From NCBI GenBank assembly GCA_947468785.1, contig CANIMS010000019.1:1-13385 (forward strand): a stretch of DNA of 13,385 nucleotides, read 5' to 3'. This DNA comes from Betaproteobacteria bacterium (lineage in GTDB: Bacteria > Pseudomonadota > Gammaproteobacteria > Burkholderiales > Burkholderiaceae). The translations under genes were made by a program, and so were the position numbers. The notes beneath the pieces were generated by a model. It was not told the DNA's origin, ran no database searches, and saw only the letters and a program-made list of their open reading frames with translations. Every line of letters begins with the position of its first letter. Position 1 is the first letter of the stretch. This document shows, in pieces, positions 1 to 8,249 of the stretch.

Positions 1-226
1 GGCTCCAACAGTATTCATTAAAGATGCGCGTTACGACAAGATGATGGAAGCATTTGGTGGAGTGGGTTATTACGTGACTACCCCAGCAGAATTAGAGGCG
101 GCCTTAACAGAAGCGATTGCTGCCGGTAAACCAGCCCTCATCAATGCCATTATTGATGAAACTGCAGGTACTGAGAGTGGGCGTTTAACGAATTTGAACC
201 CATCCTCAGCAGCTGCTAAGAAATAA
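1..226 (+). CDS. oxc: Oxalyl-CoA decarboxylase, C-terminal end (partial)
   Basis: This is the 3' end of a gene entering from the left; the frame is read from base 2 and gives 74 residues before a TAA. The enzyme is thiamine-diphosphate dependent and converts oxalyl-CoA to formyl-CoA and CO2 in the cytoplasm. The visible part matches the end of known Oxc proteins as I recall them: [20 protein letters not shown], then a [11 protein letters not shown] strand, then the tail [11 protein letters not shown]. In the Oxalobacter enzyme this tail is reported to close over the active site. The thiamine-binding region lies outside the window, so it cannot be checked. The frc gene starts 88 bases downstream on the same strand, which is the expected partner. 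Other ThDP enzymes (acetolactate synthase-like) are less likely because of the tail sequence. Confidence 0.9.
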   Translation, partial: APTVFIKDARYDKMMEAFGGVGYYVTTPAELEAALTEAIAAGKPALINAIIDETAGTESGRLTNLNPSSAAAKK

Positions 227-300
227 GATTTGAAATCTGATTTTCAGTAATAAAAGGTTAATATTTTTAGACTAAATTAAGCAACAAATAAGAAACACTC

Positions 301-306
301 AAGGAG
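301..306 (+). promoter_or_regulatory. Ribosome binding site of frc (first copy)
   Basis: AAGGAG sits eight bases before the ATG at 315. It is a near-perfect Shine-Dalgarno sequence and fixes the start of the first frc gene. Confidence 0.8.
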
Positions 307-314
307 AAACACAC

Positions 315-1565
315 ATGACTAAACCATTAGACGGTATTCGTATTATTGACTTCACCCACGTCCAAGCAGGTCCTGCCTGTACCCAGTTATTGGCTTGGTA
401 TGGCGCCGACGTAATCAAAGTTGAGCGTCCAGGCTCTGGCGATGTAACCCGCAGCCAATTGCGCGATATTCCGGGTGCCGATGCTTTGTACTTCACTATG
501 CTCAACGGCAATAAGCGCTCTTTGACACTCGACACTAAGACTCAAGAAGGTAAAGAAGTTTTAGAGAAGATGATCAAGACATCTGACGTCATGGTTGAGA
601 ACTTCGGTCCTGGTGCTTTGGATCGTATGGGATTTTCTTGGGCCCGTATTCAAGAGTTGAACCCAAAAATGATTTTGGCTTCTGTAAAAGGCTTTAGCGA
701 TGGCCACTCATATGAAGATTTGAAAGTGTATGAGAACGTTGCTCAGTGTGCTGGTGGTGCAGCTTCTACAACTGGTTTCTGGGATGGTCCTCCAACAGTT
801 TCTGCTGCTGCTTTGGGCGATAGCAACACTGGTATGCACTTGGCTATTGGTATTTTGACTGCGTTGATGCAGCGCGCTAAAACCGGCAAAGGTCAAAAAG
901 TTTCTTGCTCAATGCAAGATGCTGTATTGAACTTATGCCGCGTGAAATTGCGCGACCAGCAGCGTTTGGACAAAGTAGGCTACTTGGAAGAGTATCCACA
1001 GTATCCACATGGCACATTCTCCGATGTAGTACCACGCGGCGGTAACGCTGGTGGTGGCGGACAGCCAGGTTGGGTGTTGAAGTGTAAGGGCTGGGAAACT
1101 GATCCAAATGCTTATATCTATTTCACTATTCAAGGTCATGCTTGGGAGCCAATTACGAAGGCTTTGGGCAAACCAGAATGGGCAACTGATCCAGCTTATA
1201 TGACTGCTGAAGCTCGTCAAGATAAGATTTTCGATATCTTCGCAACGATTGAAGATTGGCTCAAAGATAAGACTAAGTACGAAGCTGTCGATATTCTCCG
1301 TAAGTTCGATATTCCATGTGCTCCAGTGTTATCAATGAAAGAATTGGCTGCATCTCCAGACTTGCGTAAGAGTGGCTCGATTGTTGAAGTTGATCACAAA
1401 GTACGCGGTAAATACTTAACGATTGGTAGCCCAATCAAGTTCTCTGATTTAGAAGTTGAAGTGAAGCCTTCACCAGTTTTGGGTGAGCACACTGATGAAG
1501 TGTTGGCTGATCTTGGTTATGGCCAGGATGAAATTGCAAAGTTGCATGCAGCTAAAGCAGTTTAA
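315..1565 (+). CDS. frc: Formyl-CoA:oxalate CoA-transferase (YfdW/Frc type)
   Basis: A 416-residue class III CoA-transferase (CaiB/BaiF family), the same length as E. coli YfdW as I recall it. It moves CoA from formyl-CoA to oxalate, giving formate and oxalyl-CoA, which Oxc then decarboxylates. The start MTKPLDGI follows a strong ribosome binding site. The catalytic aspartate falls at D169 in ALGDSNTG, the position known from Oxalobacter Frc. The mobile glycine loop is intact (GGGG at 246-249, followed by QPGW). Residue 48 is Gln in TRSQLR, as in YfdW, where Oxalobacter Frc has Trp; the insert-free stretch [10 protein letters not shown] also follows YfdW. It lies directly downstream of oxc and is closed by a terminator at 1592-1618, so oxc-frc probably forms one transcription unit. 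Function is quite secure from the residue-level match. Confidence 0.93.
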   Translation: MTKPLDGIRIIDFTHVQAGPACTQLLAWYGADVIKVERPGSGDVTRSQLRDIPGADALYFTMLNGNKRSLTLDTKTQEGKEVLEKMIKTSDVMVENFGPGALDRMGFSWARIQELNPKMILASVKGFSDGHSYEDLKVYENVAQCAGGAASTTGFWDGPPTVSAAALGDSNTGMHLAIGILTALMQRAKTGKGQKVSCSMQDAVLNLCRVKLRDQQRLDKVGYLEEYPQYPHGTFSDVVPRGGNAGGGGQPGWVLKCKGWETDPNAYIYFTIQGHAWEPITKALGKPEWATDPAYMTAEARQDKIFDIFATIEDWLKDKTKYEAVDILRKFDIPCAPVLSMKELAASPDLRKSGSIVEVDHKVRGKYLTIGSPIKFSDLEVEVKPSPVLGEHTDEVLADLGYGQDEIAKLHAAKAV

Positions 1566-1591
1566 TAACGATAATCATCAGCATTAAGTTC

Positions 1592-1618
1592 AAGGCGCTC
1601 CAAGTGGGCGCCTTTTTT
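1592..1618 (+). terminator. Rho-independent terminator after frc
   Basis: The stem AAGGCGC (1592-1598) pairs with GCGCCTT (1608-1614) across a nine-base loop and runs straight into six T residues (1613-1618). It lies 27 bases after the frc stop and separates oxc-frc from the PAS gene. Confidence 0.85.
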
Positions 1619-1656
1619 ATCCCTGCAAAATACTCTCAATGCAATCTAAATATCTG

Positions 1657-1662
1657 TAGACT
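1657..1662 (+). promoter_or_regulatory. Candidate -10 box for the PAS gene (leaderless arrangement)
   Basis: TAGACT ends six bases before the ATG at 1669. Transcription would then start at or within a base of the start codon, and no Shine-Dalgarno sequence is visible upstream. The -35 region is poor, so this is a weak call. Confidence 0.35.
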
Positions 1663-1668
1663 GGTTAC

Positions 1669-2097
1669 ATGAATACGAATGTTGATTTAAATCAATTAGC
1701 CGAATCGATTGGCGATGCCATTATTGTTTCTGATGTGAATGAAAAAATTGTGCTGTGGAATGCTGCAGCTACCCGTATCTTTGGATATTCTGAAGCGGAG
1801 GCCCTTGGTAATACTGTAGATTTAATCGTGCCAGATCGTCAGCGTCACAGGCATAACGAGGGCTATAGTAAATCGATGGCGACTGGCACTACGCGTTATG
1901 GCTCTTCTGTATTAAGAGTGCCCGCTAAGCACAAAGATGGCAGCACTCTATCGATTGCCTTTACCGTCGGCATGTTGTTTGATGAAGATCATCATGCCAA
2001 TGGAGTGGTAGCAGTGATTCGTGATGAAACTGAGCGCTTTGCCGAGGAGCGGGCCTTGAAAAAACGTCTTGCTGATCTTGAAAATCCACAAACCTAA
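1669..2097 (+). CDS. Stand-alone PAS-domain protein
   Basis: A 142-residue protein consisting almost entirely of one PAS domain (about residues 8-120). It shows the hallmarks GDAIIVSDVNEKIVLWNAAA, then FGYSEAEALG, then VPAKHKDGSTLSIAFTVG, then GVVAVIRDETERF. It ends in a charged helix (EERALKKRLADLE) of the kind that normally leads to an output domain, but the frame stops there, so no kinase, cyclase or DNA-binding domain is attached. It has no signal peptide or membrane segment and should be cytoplasmic. The stretch RHRHNEGY (residues 59-66) lies where FixL heme-PAS proteins carry their proximal His in a similar RxRHxxY context, so H62 could bind heme; this is an inference. It lies between the two frc paralogues. 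A sensory or protein-interaction role is likely, but the ligand and partner are unknown. Confidence 0.85.
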   Translation: MNTNVDLNQLAESIGDAIIVSDVNEKIVLWNAAATRIFGYSEAEALGNTVDLIVPDRQRHRHNEGYSKSMATGTTRYGSSVLRVPAKHKDGSTLSIAFTVGMLFDEDHHANGVVAVIRDETERFAEERALKKRLADLENPQT

Positions 2098-2128
2098 TCC
2101 TATAGGGTTCTAATGGGGCTTTTCTAGG

Positions 2129-2155
2129 TGGTATGCCCAATAATTGGGCATACCA
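2129..2155. repeat. Perfect 27-base palindrome upstream of the second frc
   Basis: TGGTATGCCCAAT (2129-2141), one central A (2142), then ATTGGGCATACCA (2143-2155): thirteen matched pairs with no mismatch. It begins 31 bases after the PAS stop and ends 70 bases before the second frc start. No T tract follows, so it is not a standard intrinsic terminator. A DNA operator or a stable RNA hairpin (12-bp stem, three-base loop) are both possible. Confidence 0.8.
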
Positions 2156-2180
2156 TATTCACCACAATTCCTCGCTGGTA

Positions 2181-2218
2181 GAATTGTTCCAATTCAAAAT
2201 TTACATTCTTATTGGAAC
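2181..2218. promoter_or_regulatory. Nested dyad / operator-like region before the second frc
   Basis: Two overlapping perfect dyads are present. GAATTG-TTC-CAATTC spans 2181-2195. GTTCCAAT (2186-2193) is mirrored by ATTGGAAC (2211-2218) across 17 bases. The second dyad brackets a candidate promoter, TTGTTC (2184-2189), 17 bases, TCTTAT (2207-2212), which matches consensus only 3/6 and 4/6. The ATG follows at 2226 with a weak GGA at 2214-2216 as the only ribosome binding signal. The dyads are directly visible; the regulatory role is inferred. Confidence 0.5.
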
Positions 2219-2225
2219 TTAAATC

Positions 2226-3473
2226 ATGGCAAAAGCACTAGAAGGAGTCAAAATCCTCGACTTCACACACGTTCAGTCAGGGCCAACTTGTACGCAATTA
2301 CTCGCTTGGTTTGGGGCAGATGTGATCAAGGTAGAAAAATCCGGTGAAGGAGATGCAACGCGTGGACAGTTGCGCGATATACCCGATGCGGACAGTTTGT
2401 ATTTCACAATGTTGAATCACAATAAGCGCTCAATCACTGTGAATACCAAAACTCAAAAAGGTAAAGAAATTTTGGAGCGCTTGATTAAAGAGTGCGATGT
2501 GCTAGTTGAGAATTTTGCGCCAGGTGCCTTAGATCGTATGGGATTTTCTTGGGAACGTATTCAAGAGTTAAATCCAATGATGATTATGGCTTCTGTAAAG
2601 GGATTTGGACCTGGACCATACGAAGATTGCAAGGTATACGAGAACGTAGCGCAATGCGCGGGCGGTTCTGCTTCAACCACTGGTTTTGATGATGGCCCTC
2701 CCATGGTTACTGGTGCACAGATTGGTGACAGTGGTACTGGTTTGCATTTAGCTTTAGGTATTGTTACTGCCTTATATCAACGCACTCATTCTGGTCGTGG
2801 CCAAAAAGTTTTGGCAGCCATGCAAGATGCCGTATTGAACTTATGTCGTGTGAAGTTACGTGATCAACAGCGATTAGAGCGCGTTGGTGTTATGCAAGAG
2901 TACCCACAGTATCCAAATGGCGAGTTTGGTGATGCGGTGCCACGCGCTGGCAATGCCTCGGGTGGTGGCCAGCCAGGATGGATTGTGAAATGCAAAGGCT
3001 GGGAAACGGATCCAAATTCCTATATGTATGTGATTGTGCAAGCTCCTGTTTGGGAGGCTGTATGCAAAGTGATTGGCCGCGAAGATTGGATTACGGATGT
3101 GCGTTTTGCATCCCCAATGGCACGCTTGCCGCACCTCATGGAAATCTTTGGTGAAATTGAAAAATGGACGATGACCAAGACCAAGTTTGAGGTTATGGAT
3201 ATCTTAAATAAATATGACATTCCATGCGGTCCGATTTTGTCGATGAAAGAAATTGCGGAAGAGCCGGCGCTGCGTGCTACTGGCACAGTAGTTGAGGTTG
3301 ACCATCCCATTCGTGGCAAGTATCTGACTGTAGGCAACCCAATCAAGATGTCTGATAGCCCAACCGACGTTACTCGTTCGCCTTTACTTGGCGAGCATAC
3401 CGATGAAATTCTCAGCGAATTAGGTTATTCCACTGATGAATTGATTTCATTACGTCATGACAAGGTGATCTAA
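2226..3473 (+). CDS. Class III CoA-transferase, diverged Frc paralogue
   Basis: A 415-residue paralogue of the frc product at 315-1565, alignable along its whole length with essentially no large gaps (for example [26 protein letters not shown] and [12 protein letters not shown]). The catalytic aspartate is kept at D168 (QIGDSGTG), so it should be an active CoA-transferase forming aspartyl-CoA intermediates. Several active-site neighbours differ from the first copy. The glycine loop reads SGGG (245-248) instead of GGGG, the Trp of TTGFWDGPP is Asp (TTGFDDGPP), ALGDSNTG has become QIGDSGTG, and the 127-134 loop reads FGPGPYED. Its stop lies one base before the next gene, a formyl-THF-hydrolase-like protein. 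It may use formyl-CoA with an acceptor other than oxalate, or simply be a second oxalate enzyme. Family assignment is certain; substrate is not. Confidence 0.85.
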   Translation: MAKALEGVKILDFTHVQSGPTCTQLLAWFGADVIKVEKSGEGDATRGQLRDIPDADSLYFTMLNHNKRSITVNTKTQKGKEILERLIKECDVLVENFAPGALDRMGFSWERIQELNPMMIMASVKGFGPGPYEDCKVYENVAQCAGGSASTTGFDDGPPMVTGAQIGDSGTGLHLALGIVTALYQRTHSGRGQKVLAAMQDAVLNLCRVKLRDQQRLERVGVMQEYPQYPNGEFGDAVPRAGNASGGGQPGWIVKCKGWETDPNSYMYVIVQAPVWEAVCKVIGREDWITDVRFASPMARLPHLMEIFGEIEKWTMTKTKFEVMDILNKYDIPCGPILSMKEIAEEPALRATGTVVEVDHPIRGKYLTVGNPIKMSDSPTDVTRSPLLGEHTDEILSELGYSTDELISLRHDKVI

Positions 3474-3474
3474 G

Positions 3475-4407
3475 ATGCGGGTTGCGTTGATTGGAAGTGC
3501 TGATTTTGGTAAATCTGCCTTAGAAGCTTTTTTGGATCGTGGCGATGAGATTGTTGCTGTTTTTTGTCCGCCAGATAATCCAAAATCCACTAAACCCGAA
3601 GTCTTGAAAGAGGCAGCGCTAGCAAAGGGCTTAACCCCTTTGCAGTTTTCTTCTCTCAAAGGTCCTGATGCTGCTCAAGCCATGATTGATAGTCAGGCCG
3701 ATATCTGTGTCATGGCATATGTACTGCAGTTTGTGCCGCAAGAGCTTTGCAAAATCCCAAAGCACGGCACGATTCAGTACCACCCATCACTTTTGCCAAA
3801 GTATCGCGGTCCCAGTGCTATTAGTTGGGCAATTGCATTAGGTGAAGAAAAAACCGGTTTAACCATTTTCCGTCCATCTGATGGTTTAGATGAAGGCGAA
3901 GTAATTCTGCAAAAGGAAGTGGCGATTGGGCCTGATGACACCCTAGGCAAAATTTACTTCGATCATCTTTTCCCTATTGGTGTGAAAGCGTTGTTAGAGG
4001 CCGCTGATCTTGTAGTGGCAGGTAAGCATCAAGAAATAGTGCAAGATGAATCGCTAGCCAACTACGAAGGATGGTTTGATGCGAATGCTGCGCAGATCCA
4101 TTGGGCTTTACATATCAACCAGACCTATAACCTGATACGTGCTTGCAACCCGGCCCCGGGCGCTTGGACTAAATTTGGCGAGCAAAAGGTACAGATCTAC
4201 GATTGTCACAAGCATGTGACCGCCACCTATAGTGCGGTCAAAGGTAAGCCTGGTGAAATCACGCAAATTACTTTAGATTCTTTCTTTGTTGCCTGTCATG
4301 GAGGACAAATTGAAGTCCTCAAAGCAAAGGGAGCCGCAGGAAAAGTTACTGGTGCCGAATTGGCTAAAGAGTTGAATCTGCAAGTTGGGCAATTTTTTGC
4401 CCTATAA
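3475..4407 (+). CDS. Formyltransferase-fold protein, 10-formyl-THF hydrolase-like
   Basis: A 310-residue two-domain protein. The N-terminal formyltransferase (Rossmann-like) domain covers about residues 1-180 and an Fmt-type C-terminal domain about 200-310. The active-site segment YHPSLLPKYRG carries H103, and GLDEGEVILQ carries D139; the 36-residue spacing equals the His106-Asp142 pair of the hydrolase domain of ALDH1L1. The text around it (SAISWAI, DGLDEG, DDTLGKIYFDHLFPIG, PGAWT) resembles that domain more than tRNA-Met formyltransferase. The usual catalytic Asn two residues before His is Gln (Q101); ALDH1L1 as recalled also lacks Asn there. Expected chemistry is cleavage or transfer of the formyl group of 10-formyl-THF in the cytoplasm. 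AAGGTGA at 3462-3468, inside the end of the upstream gene, is its ribosome binding site, so it is co-transcribed with the Frc paralogue. No aldehyde dehydrogenase domain follows. The exact reaction is uncertain. Confidence 0.8.
   Translation: MRVALIGSADFGKSALEAFLDRGDEIVAVFCPPDNPKSTKPEVLKEAALAKGLTPLQFSSLKGPDAAQAMIDSQADICVMAYVLQFVPQELCKIPKHGTIQYHPSLLPKYRGPSAISWAIALGEEKTGLTIFRPSDGLDEGEVILQKEVAIGPDDTLGKIYFDHLFPIGVKALLEAADLVVAGKHQEIVQDESLANYEGWFDANAAQIHWALHINQTYNLIRACNPAPGAWTKFGEQKVQIYDCHKHVTATYSAVKGKPGEITQITLDSFFVACHGGQIEVLKAKGAAGKVTGAELAKELNLQVGQFFAL
4387..4402. other. Hairpin at the convergent junction with panC
   Basis: GGGCAA-TTTT-TTGCCC is a perfect six-pair hairpin lying in the last codons of the formyltransferase-like gene. 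No T tract follows on either strand. Only seven bases separate the stop codons of the two converging genes, so this is the only terminator-like element available there. Whether it terminates is unproven. Confidence 0.35.
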
Positions 4408-4414
4408 GCTTCGA

Positions 4415-6118
<1,704 letters not shown>

Positions 6119-6126
<8 letters not shown>

Positions 6127-6307
6127 TCGAGTAGACGTAAGCGCGTTGTTTTAATTTGGCAGCTTTTGCGCGACGCTGATCTTCAACAGTTAATGGCTCT
6201 TGATCCCATAACAGGGCGCGACCAGCTTGTTGCTCGGCTTCAAGCTGGGGTTTCTCAGTTTTCAGTTCATTTAAGAACTGGGTGAATTCGGATTGATATC
6301 TTGCCAT
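6119..6307 (-). CDS. DUF3460 family small protein
   Basis: A 62-residue protein of unknown function. The pattern TQFLNELKTEKPQLEAEQQ, then GRALLWDQEPL, then DQRRAKAAKLKQRAYVY matches the DUF3460 proteins that I know from Burkholderiales and other betaproteobacteria. It is very charged, has no Cys, no membrane segment and no signal peptide, and is predicted mostly helical. The start is supported by an AGGAAA ribosome binding site on the minus strand six bases upstream. It is the first gene of the operon with scpA and panC, overlapping scpA by eight bases. That conserved position suggests a link with chromosome segregation or merely shared transcription; the sequence does not decide. Confidence 0.85.
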
Positions 6308-6336
6308 GGGAATTTCCTAAAATACTCAATAAATAC

Positions 6337-6368
6337 AATGACTTATGATAAATATTCAAAAAGTCATT
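6337..6368. repeat. 8-bp inverted repeat in the DUF3460-scpA-panC leader
   Basis: AATGACTT (6337-6344) and AAGTCATT (6361-6368) are perfect inverted copies separated by 16 AT-rich bases. They lie between the candidate promoter and the DUF3460 start, and could be an operator or a leader hairpin. Confidence 0.5.
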
Positions 6369-6385
6369 TTGGGACTACAGGCACC

Positions 6386-6391
6386 ATTATA
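6386..6391 (-). promoter_or_regulatory. Candidate -10 box for the DUF3460-scpA-panC operon
   Basis: Read on the minus strand this is a perfect TATAAT, about 79 bases upstream of the DUF3460 start. No good -35 hexamer sits at the usual distance, so it is weaker than the -10 alone suggests. Confidence 0.35.
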
Positions 6392-6413
6392 TAGGTGGTT
6401 TTTCAGGGGATTT

Positions 6414-8084
6414 TTATAAGTTTGCAGCTAGCAAAGCCTCAATTTGTGGGGCTTCTACACGCGTCATGAGATGTTTATAAGCCTTAATAGGGTTCTTGCT
6501 GGATAGGGGCTGATGAATGTCAGACCAACTTAGTGGAGGTAGTGACAAAAATGCTTCTACACCTGTAGCTACTTGAGGAATAACTGGCTTGAGGTAGAGG
6601 CTTAGCATGCGAAAGGCTTCTAAGGTCACGCTGCAGACACGCTGTAAATCAGCTTCACGCTCTGGGTCTTTGGCAATTTCCCAGGGCTTGTTCTCATCCA
6701 CGAAGCCATTCACCTTATCGGCGAGCTCCATGATCGTGCGCAAGGCTTTTGCGTACTCGCGCCCTTCATAAAGGGTGGCAATTTTTTCACTAGCGGCAGC
6801 AATTTCTTCTAGCAGCGGGTTGTTCATGGCTTCATCTGAAACTACGCCGCCAAAACGTTTCACTAGAAAGCCGGCGCTCCGACTAGCAATGTTGATGTAC
6901 TTGCCTAATAAATCACTATTCACCCGGGCAACGAAATCTTGAAGATTCAGATCCAAGTCCTCCATGCTGTCATTCAGCTTGGTAGCAAAGTAATAGCGAA
7001 ACCATTCGGGATTAAAGCCGCACTCAATCACACTATCAGCTGAGATGAGAGTGCCTCGTGATTTACTCATTTTCTCGCCATCGACCGTTAAGAAGCCGTG
7101 AGCAAAAACATTGGTTGGAGTTCTATATCCCGCGAATTGCAAAGTAGCAGGCCAAAAGAGGGTATGGAAGTACAAAATATCTTTACCGATGAAATGGTAT
7201 TGCTCGGTAGTGGTATCTGGCTTAACCCACTCATCAAAGTTGAGCCCCTTTTTTTGGCAGTAGTTCAAAAAACTTGCGTAGTAACCAATTGGTGCGTCAA
7301 GCCAGACATAGAAGTATTTACCTGGCGCATCCGGGATTTCAAAGCAAAAGTAGGGCGCATCACGTGAGATATCCCAATCACCAAGCTTGCTTTCTCCGGG
7401 TTCGCCAACCCATTCTTTCATCTTGTTGCGTGCTTCGGGTTGTAGCGGTGTTTTGATTTGGGTCCACTCACGCAAAAACACTTCGCAACGTGGATCCGAT
7501 AATTTAAAGAAGTAGTGATCGGAGATCTTCTTGATTGGGGTTGCACCACTCACAACAGAGAAAGGATTCTTCAAATCCGTTGGCGAATAGGTGGCACCAC
7601 ATTTTTCACAGTTATCACCGTATTGATCTTTTGCGCCACATTTTGGACATTCGCCTTTGATGAAGCGATCCGGTAAAAACATTTCTTTCACTGGGTCGTA
7701 AGCTTGCTCAATCGCTCGTTTTTCAATGAAGCCAGCGTCTCGTAATTTTAGGTAAATACTTTGCGCAAGTTTTTCGTTCTCGGGACTATCCGTTGTGTAG
7801 TAGTTATCAAATGAAATCAGGAAGTTATCAAAGTCACGCTTATGTTCTTTCCAAACATTAGCGATGAGTTCCTTAGGGGTGATACCTTCTTTTTCGGCAC
7901 GCAACATAATGGGGGTGCCGTGGGTATCGTCTGCTCCCACATAGTGGACCTCATGTCCACGCATGCGCTGAAATCGTACCCAAATATCGGTTTGTACATA
8001 TTCCACCAAATGACCAATATGAATCTGACCATTGGCATATGGCAAAGCGGAGGTGACAAGGAGACGACGAGGTGAGCTACTCAT
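6414..8084 (-). CDS. metG: Methionyl-tRNA synthetase, short form
   Basis: A 556-residue class I synthetase that charges tRNA-Met. HIGH is intact (residues 22-25 in NGQIHIGHL). A four-Cys zinc knuckle is present (C146, C149, C159, C162 in CPKCG...CEKCG). The signature KMSKS lies at 338-342. An anticodon-binding helical domain fills about 385-545 (includes [10 protein letters not shown]). The protein ends at IEALLAANL, where Burkholderia and E. coli-type enzymes continue through a linker into an EMAPII-like tRNA-binding, dimerising domain. Only about 106 bases separate the stop from the next gene, so that domain is truly absent here. The enzyme is therefore probably monomeric. No clear Shine-Dalgarno precedes the ATG. 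The gene is divergent from fdhD. Identity is secure. Confidence 0.97.
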   Translation of the reverse strand: MSSSPRRLLVTSALPYANGQIHIGHLVEYVQTDIWVRFQRMRGHEVHYVGADDTHGTPIMLRAEKEGITPKELIANVWKEHKRDFDNFLISFDNYYTTDSPENEKLAQSIYLKLRDAGFIEKRAIEQAYDPVKEMFLPDRFIKGECPKCGAKDQYGDNCEKCGATYSPTDLKNPFSVVSGATPIKKISDHYFFKLSDPRCEVFLREWTQIKTPLQPEARNKMKEWVGEPGESKLGDWDISRDAPYFCFEIPDAPGKYFYVWLDAPIGYYASFLNYCQKKGLNFDEWVKPDTTTEQYHFIGKDILYFHTLFWPATLQFAGYRTPTNVFAHGFLTVDGEKMSKSRGTLISADSVIECGFNPEWFRYYFATKLNDSMEDLDLNLQDFVARVNSDLLGKYINIASRSAGFLVKRFGGVVSDEAMNNPLLEEIAAASEKIATLYEGREYAKALRTIMELADKVNGFVDENKPWEIAKDPEREADLQRVCSVTLEAFRMLSLYLKPVIPQVATGVEAFLSLPPLSWSDIHQPLSSKNPIKAYKHLMTRVEAPQIEALLAANL

Positions 8085-8105
8085 GTAAAGCGGACTTAAA
8101 TAAGA

Positions 8106-8139
8106 GGGTTAAATAGGGTTAATCTAGGATTATGCTAGG
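8106..8139. repeat. Helically spaced short repeats in the metG-fdhD intergenic region
   Basis: GGGTTAA occurs at 8106-8112 and 8116-8122, ten bases apart. CTAGG then occurs at 8124-8128 and 8135-8139, eleven bases apart. A minus-strand CATAAT (8129-8134) with CTGAAT 17 bases upstream (8152-8157) lies among them and is a candidate metG promoter, with 5/6 and 3/6 matches. The 165-base region 8085-8249 otherwise shows nothing recognisable. Confidence 0.35.
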
Positions 8140-8234
8140 TCTAATGCATTGATTCAGCACTAATTTTAGTCTGCAGTTAAAGTAATACCCCATTGGCGAT
8201 CAATAATGACCGATAAACTTCGGTTTTCACCTCG

Positions 8235-8240
8235 TATAGA
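8235..8240 (+). promoter_or_regulatory. Candidate -10 box for fdhD
   Basis: TATAGA lies nine bases before the ATG at 8250, leaving a leader of only about three bases. No convincing -35 element or Shine-Dalgarno is visible. Confidence 0.3.
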
Positions 8241-8249
8241 AAGCGTTTT

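Noticed and set aside
227..300. Overlapping small dyads (GATTT-G-AAATC and CTGA-TTT-TCAG) after oxc, considered as a terminator
   Set aside because: The stems are only four to five AT-rich pairs without a T tract, and oxc and frc are expected to be co-transcribed.
2144..2347. A 67-codon plus-strand frame starting inside the 27-base palindrome
   Set aside because: It overlaps the real start of the second frc in another frame and has no recognisable motif.
3020..3346. A 108-codon minus-strand open frame inside the second frc
   Set aside because: It is antisense to a conserved coding sequence with no ribosome binding site or family resemblance, so it is a shadow frame.
7098..7367. An 89-codon plus-strand frame inside metG
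   Set aside because: It is antisense to the conserved catalytic core of metG and shows no protein family features.
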